Below, in pieces: positions 58,851 to 64,000 of a stretch of DNA of 64,000 bases. Made by a program: the position numbers and the translations under genes. How positions within the stretch are numbered: position 1 is the first letter of the stretch; each line of letters begins with the position of its first letter. Origin of the DNA: Chloromonas sp. AAM2. Lineage: Eukaryota > Chlorophyta > Chlorophyceae > Chlamydomonadales > Chlamydomonadaceae. The DNA lies in the NCBI GenBank assembly GCA_004335635.1, contig QAXH01006001.1:1-64000 (forward strand), read 5' to 3'. The notes beneath the pieces were generated by a model, which did not search any database, was not told where the DNA came from, and saw only the letters and a list, made by a program, of their open reading frames with translations.

Positions 58851-61800
58851 ATGGCCCCTCGTGTGCGTAAGCAGGCTTCTACTACGAGGCCGGCTTACTG
58901 GGGGACGGCTGCTGCAGCAGCTGGAGTTGCTGTGCTCTCAGTAGTGCTATATGCTGTGGTTATCAGGCAGCAGCAGCAAGCTGGCATCAGCCCACCAGCA
59001 GCGCCCCTGGAGCCAAAGCAGGACGCCCCCCCTGTTGATGCACCTCCAGCAAGAACTAAACGTTCTGCAGCTGCTGCAGCTGCAGAGGCTAGACGCAAGG
59101 TAGCAGCAGCGCGCGTACAAGCAGATCTTAAGAATGAGCGTGAGGTTATTGTGGGGAACAAGACGTACCATGCTTCGTTTGGCATCTTCCCTCGTGGATG
59201 CAAATGGCGCACCGTGACCGAGACAGATAGCGATAGGGTCGAGTACGAATTCTGGGATGCGACAGCACAGGAGTGGACAGTAAAGTTTCCTGCGGAGTGT
59301 AGCCCAAGCGGGTTTGATGCAGCAAGTCAGCCGGAGGGTTGGGACTTCCACCAAGGATCTCCGAGATCAGAGGTAGGTTCTGCAGTCATCAGGAAGAGTA
59401 TTGATATTTGAGCATGCGATGCCAACCAACTGCAAATGCACATTTCCTGGCCATACAAAGAACCCTCTGGTGCCATGCAGCATCCTGCCCAGAGCAGCCT
59501 GTCTAGAAAGGCCCTCGTCACTTGTGTTGGAGCATGGGCACAATGGCACTGTGTGCCACTGCATGCGGTGTAGTGCATCAGCCATGCAAGTGTGCACATG
59601 CCATGCTTGTTTGGCCACAGGTCCACTGTGACGAACATGCCTGCATCTATCACAACTTCTACTACAACAACGGCCGGTGGTATGCGCTTGTTGACGGCGA
59701 CAAAAACGTCCCAGCCTGGCGCTTCAGTCGAAATCAGGAGGTGGTAACGCTGCACTACGCGGACATCAGGAAATGGCTCAACTCGGTCAGTGGCGGCCAA
59801 CTGGTTTGGGATACAAACGATCCAAGCTCATTCATCCGAGGGCATGCGTTTTGTACAGCCTGTACTGTACAGCTGTACAGCTGTACTGACAGACCGCCTG
59901 ACAGCCATAAACAACTAGCTAGGCAGACTAGCTAAGCAGACTTGAGCGACAGGCCTTTAGAAGGCAAGCCGCAGTTGCTGCATGCGTGATATCAATTAGT
60001 TGCTATTACTTGGCATGACTCTGGACTGGGGCAGAAGTGGTCAACTTGATGCATCCAAGGACATGCACTGGGGACAGGCCATTTTGGCAGGCCACATGCG
60101 ACATGACCAATGTGTTAGACATAAGCAGCAGACGCGGGCAGCAGGCCCACAGAAGAAGACAAGCATTGCGCTTGCAATGGTGGTGGCATGCGTGACATGA
60201 ACCAGTCGCTACTTTGCTCAGCCTGGCTCAGTAAGGCTAGAAGGCCACATGTGCCATAGACATGTTTCAAAAAAAGACAGGCCTTACGGTAGCAATGGTT
60301 GCTGCATCAATGCGTGGCATCAATCAGTTGCTATTGATCGGCTTGGCTCAGTAAGGCTACCCTTCAGGAGAAACCTGACAACCTCTCTGATTAATCAATA
60401 ATAAGCTTGCGCACTGGCTGTATTTGTAGCCACTCGTTTTGCTTTTTTTGCCACTGTTTGTTTTGATGTGCACAGGTCAAGTGGCGCGTCATTCCTGGTG
60501 ACACCCTCATGTTTGATTTCATTTTCTACACACACCCGACAGCCATCGGCCATTGGTGGGTGCCAGGAACTGTAGGCTCAGCCAGCATGTGCGCTACGTG
60601 TCACATGCATGGGTGACTGACTGGCACAAGTATCGTGAATGTACAGCAGAACTGACGTGAAGTGCAGCGCGTTGGAATCCATGCAACACCATGTGCAATG
60701 CCATGCATCACCATTAACCATGCAACACACATGTGCGATCTTATGCAACACAGCATGCAGTGGCTGTCCATCTCTCATTGCGAGCCTTGTATGGCAGGTG
60801 GGAGATGCTCGGCCCCATGTACAGCACACTGAAGAAGGCAAAGATCAAGAGGCCATGCGACCAGTTCGTCCTGCTGCATTTACAAGTGAGGAATACACGC
60901 CTTGAGACATGCATGCCCGCATCCTGTGTGTGTTTCAGGTTTGTGGCAGACAATTAATCAGCTGCCGATACTGCTTAATGCGCTTGATCTCAGTGCAGGT
61001 TAGCATGCGCATTCCATGTGCGTACTTACAGCACCATACACTAGTGCGTTGATAGCATATGTGGTCGTTAAGCATATGATCGCCTGACAGCAGTTGATGA
61101 CATACCTAGTGGTTGGGCATGAGCTGTCTGCTTGTGCAGTGTCGCGTGCATGCATGCGTGTTCCCATGCACGCGTGTTCCCATGCACGCGTGTTCCCATG
61201 CACGCGTGTTCCCATGCACGGGTGTTCCCATGCATGCGTGTTCCCATGCAGCGTCAGCACATCCTCGAGTGGGTGCGTGCCATGATGGCCGTGGGCCTGG
61301 GCTCTAAGGTGGACGGGGAGCTGCCGCCCGTCTACATGCAGCACCCAGCGCACGACGGAGCAAGCAAGATCAGTGAGTATGGCACTGCTAAGCCATCGCG
61401 CACACGTCCTTGCCCCAGTACTCATGCAGTTATAGCTCGTCTGCAGGCACTGCATGACGCAGCAAGCAAGCACTGGCAGTACGTAAGTTCACGACCCATG
61501 TGATATCAAACTATAGCATATGCCTTTGTCAAAGTAACAATACAGTTGCACCCTGTCCGCGACTCGCATTTAGTAGCGATGGCTGATCATTGTTTTATAT
61601 TTTGTACAGTGAGTCATGGTCCAGTGGCCATGGGCCGGAAGAGTCTTGCAATGAGCAGATCGCATGGACCATGCAGGTGCAGGTGCTTGCCTGCTTCCAT
61701 GCATGTGGCAGCGAGAGATATCGAGTAGCACTCATGTAAGATTGCCTCACACTGCTGTCTGTTGATGTTACCTGCAGCTTCCCTGATCGAGGGCTTTGAC

Positions 61801-63667
61801 CCTGACACGTGGTACATCTTTGAGAAGATGGCCATCACAAAGGACCTGTGAGTCGCATGGGGGTGGGAGCCATGACACACAGCACTTGATGACGCCTGAA
61901 CGGTCATGTACTCTTACATTGCTCGGGGCAGTGCAGATGGATTAAGCGCGTTTACAAGCTTCCTTGAGTGTGTTTGCAAATCGAAATAAGATGGGATCCT
62001 CTCAGATGTCTGGCGGTGTTTGGGAGTGTGTTAGACATGTGAGCTGCTTACCTGGTTTACAATGTTATAGCATGAAGAAGCGCTGGGGATGTAAACCGAA
62101 ACTCACACTGCCTCTTTTGCATCACGATCATCCACGTGTGCCTCTGTATGCCTAACGGTGTGCGTGCTTGACACATCTATGCGCCCCTCCATGCCCATGT
62201 GGCCGCCAGGTACACCGGGGGCGGTAGGACCTTTGTGAGCAGCAGGGACGCGAGGGAGTTCAGGGGACTGGTCTACGAACACTACGGTGAGCCGCTGGCT
62301 CATAGAGACTGCATACTTAGGAAAATGGTGTACGAACATGGTGTCAGCGATGAATCATACACGCTGTTGCCATTGCCATTCTCCGCCTCCTCTTTTTCAC
62401 ATCTCCGGTGACCATGCGCTTCTGTAACGGAGAACGCCGGCGCTCCTGCTTGGGGAAACAAACCAAAACAGGGGACCACTATGTTCACCTTTCATAAACT
62501 AAACCTCACCTCTAGCCTCGGATGTTACTCTGCTTACACTACATTCGATGCACACTGCATGTCCAACGACGCTATGGGGTTGACAATGAAAACAAGCTGT
62601 CAATGGTAGATGTTGTGGTGGCTCCTCAAGCGGCAACTGTATCCGAAGCCCCGGGAACCACTTTCTTCACCTTTACTGAGTGTTAAACACCACTGTGCTG
62701 GTGGCCACGCAAACACAGTAATGCACATGCGACCTGACTGGTCAACACAGGCCTGCCGCCACCCACGCCTCACAACCCCGTGCCGCGCCTCATCACGTTC
62801 CAGCGCAAGCGCGCCAACCGACGCATACTCAACGAGGAGGAGGTGGTGGACCTGCTGAAACAATACGGACAACTAGAGGTGAGGCGGCAAGGGTGGGGCA
62901 TGTACGCATGCACGTGTATGGGTGTTCATGGGTCAGTGTGACATGTACGTGTGTGGGTGTGTGTGGGTCAGTGTGACATGCACGTGTGAGGGTGCGTGCA
63001 GTGTTGATGCATGAACATTAGCAGGCAGCCTTTTGGGGGGAGTTGAGGCTTCACCTAAGGTTAGTCTATGGTATGTGGTCATGGTCATGTCTCCATGTTC
63101 GTGCCATGTCTGTACGTGCTGTCATACTCTTGCTGCAGGGCGCGTTCTTATCCTTCTATACTGAACCATTCATACTAAACATAGTGCAACCAAATGTAAC
63201 TGTTTCGATTTGTTTTCCCCTGTGTATGTGCAGGTTGTTGAGTTCAACAGCTCCAGCTCCCTGTACCAGCAGCTGCTGCAGATGCGGCGCACGGGCGTGT
63301 ACGTGAGCGTGCACACGTCCAACCTCGCCAACGCACCCCTGCTGCAGGGGGGGTCAGCGGTGGTGGAGATGCTGCACGTGAGTTGCAACAGCAACATGGC
63401 ACAATTTGAATGTGCTCAATATTCGTTCATTGGTGCTAGTGCTAGTGAGGGCAGGAGAGGGCTGAGAGTGCAGGCAGGCACACCGTTGCCTGAAGGTTAG
63501 CTGTAGCTGTTCATCACTAACACTTCAAGCACTTGTCAACAGCAGCTGTTTGGCATTTTGCTCCGTCTGCATTTGTCAGCGTTTCGTTGTGCTGTGCCTT
63601 GCGCTTGGCAGAGGAATTGGCACTGGAACGGCCTGGACACAAGCTTCAAGGACCAAACCACCATGAT
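58851..63667 (+). CDS. Type II membrane protein with GT61-like glycosyltransferase domain, 3' end outside window
   Basis: Probably a Golgi or ER glycosyltransferase. Exons: 58851-59372, 59621-59785, 60476-60555, 60798-60885, 61252-61372, 61778-61847, 62210-62286, 62751-62878, 63234-63377, 63612-63667; phases agree, 483 codons plus two bases, so the gene continues past 64000 or into an unseen exon. A short cytoplasmic tail, one membrane segment at about residues 18-38 (AAAAAGVAVLSVVLYAVV) and an Ala/Lys-rich stem are seen. Later blocks LITFQRKRANRRILNEEEVV, VVEFNSSSSLYQQLLQM and GVYVSVHTSNLANAPLLQGG fit the GT61 (DUF563/EOGT-XylT-like) core, where GxHGAxLxN is replaced by SVHTSNLAN. The 58851 start is preferred to an in-frame ATG at 58794 because it gives a short basic N-terminus. 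The donor of exon 2 (GTCAGT) is one of several options. Confidence 0.82.
59950..60375 (+). repeat. Three degenerate repeats of about 80 bp in a GT61 intron
   Basis: Blocks near 59955, 60165 and 60275 share the order ACAGGCCTT ... TTGCTGCAT ... GCGTGGCATCAATCAGTTGCT ... CTCAGTAAGGCTA with many changes. They lie in intron 2, upstream of the acceptor at 60475. Confidence 0.65.
61149..61250 (+). repeat. 16-bp minisatellite, 6 units, forming a splice acceptor
   Basis: The unit TGCACGCGTGTTCCCA repeats with exact 16-base spacing (TGTTCCCA at 61159, 61175, 61191, 61207, 61223, 61239). The last unit is followed by TGCAG, which is the acceptor of the exon at 61252. Confidence 0.93.
62890..62998 (+). 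repeat. Degenerate 36-40-bp repeat after a GT61 donor
   Basis: GGGTCAGTGTGACATG with ACGTGTG-type spacers occurs twice plus a partial copy, starting about 12 bases after the donor at 62879. Confidence 0.7.
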
Positions 63668-64000
63668 GTGAGCAATGGCTAAGTGCAAATACGCCATGAG
63701 CCAGCACTTGAAGGGGCTTGGTCTCAATGCAATTCTTGGGCAGATAGCAGGTACTCTGTCGACACTTCAGTGCCCACACAATCCTTTGCAGACATACTGC
63801 AAGTGCAATTCAGTCTCACCAGTACTGGTTGATGTGTTGCTTAACCAACCACCAGCTCGTTTGATTAGCTCTTGTAGCGCCTGCGCTGCATTGCCACAGT
63901 GAACAATGGATGCTTGCTAGCAGGCTTTCTGTAGCCGCTGCAATGCCAAGTCAGTCTCATAAAATTTTGCCAGTATGCTGCACGCTTCATTGCCTTCCTT

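Noticed and set aside
1..64000. tRNA, rRNA, CRISPR or bacterial operon features
   Set aside because: No cloverleaf-like sequence, rRNA signature, direct-repeat/spacer array or Shine-Dalgarno-linked gene strings were seen; the gene structure is clearly eukaryotic.

Overview
The window is nuclear DNA from a eukaryote, most likely a ciliated chlorophyte green alga of the Chlamydomonas/Volvocales type. The reasons are: genes split into many short exons with GTGAGT-like donors and GCAG acceptors; a nucleotide cyclase with the N-terminus and PAS layout of Chlamydomonas-type cyclases; a DPCD gene, which is normally kept only by ciliated organisms; long Ala/Ser/Gln-rich stretches inside proteins; and many (TG)n, minisatellite and CATG-rich intron sequences. 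The species cannot be named from the sequence. All gene models were assembled by eye. They were accepted only where consecutive exons keep reading phase and, where a family is recognised, give an uninterrupted family-like protein.

Layout: (1) 1825-5826, minus, a 921-aa low-complexity protein of unknown function with a 15-residue repeat. (2) 9180-16673, plus, a 14-exon, 1141-aa PAS/class III nucleotide cyclase with a predicted myristoylated start and a 13-nt microexon. (3) 20618-22347, minus, a Nudix hydrolase (264 aa), divergent from (4) 22628-24454, plus, DPCD (193 aa). (5) 26551-32209, minus, a 1106-aa Ser/Thr kinase with an unusual glycine loop. (6) about 34995-43474, minus, a TPR protein of at least 18 exons and about 12 TPRs, divergent from (7) 43806-47603, plus, a MEMO1 homologue (293 aa, 10 exons). 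(8) 49928-50476, minus, an unassigned two-exon fragment. (9) 50882-57920, minus, a 1022-aa ankyrin-repeat/RING E3 ubiquitin ligase, divergent from (10) 58851 to beyond 63667, plus, a type II membrane protein with a GT61-like glycosyltransferase domain that leaves the window. Gaps of 1-4 kb hold repeats and a few orphan exon-like pieces.

The genes do not form one pathway, as expected for a eukaryote. Three head-to-head pairs (Nudix/DPCD, TPR/MEMO1, ANK-RING/GT61) may share promoters. DPCD is ciliary, and the kinase, cyclase and TPR protein could be, but only DPCD has a family-based link to cilia.

The most interesting signals are structural. Tandem repeats often abut splice sites. Three introns appear to use GC donors. 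A dispersed 19-bp element next to a homopolymer run occurs seven times. The cyclase splits its FGDTM motif into a 13-nt microexon. No bacterial features, CRISPR arrays, tRNAs or rRNAs were seen.
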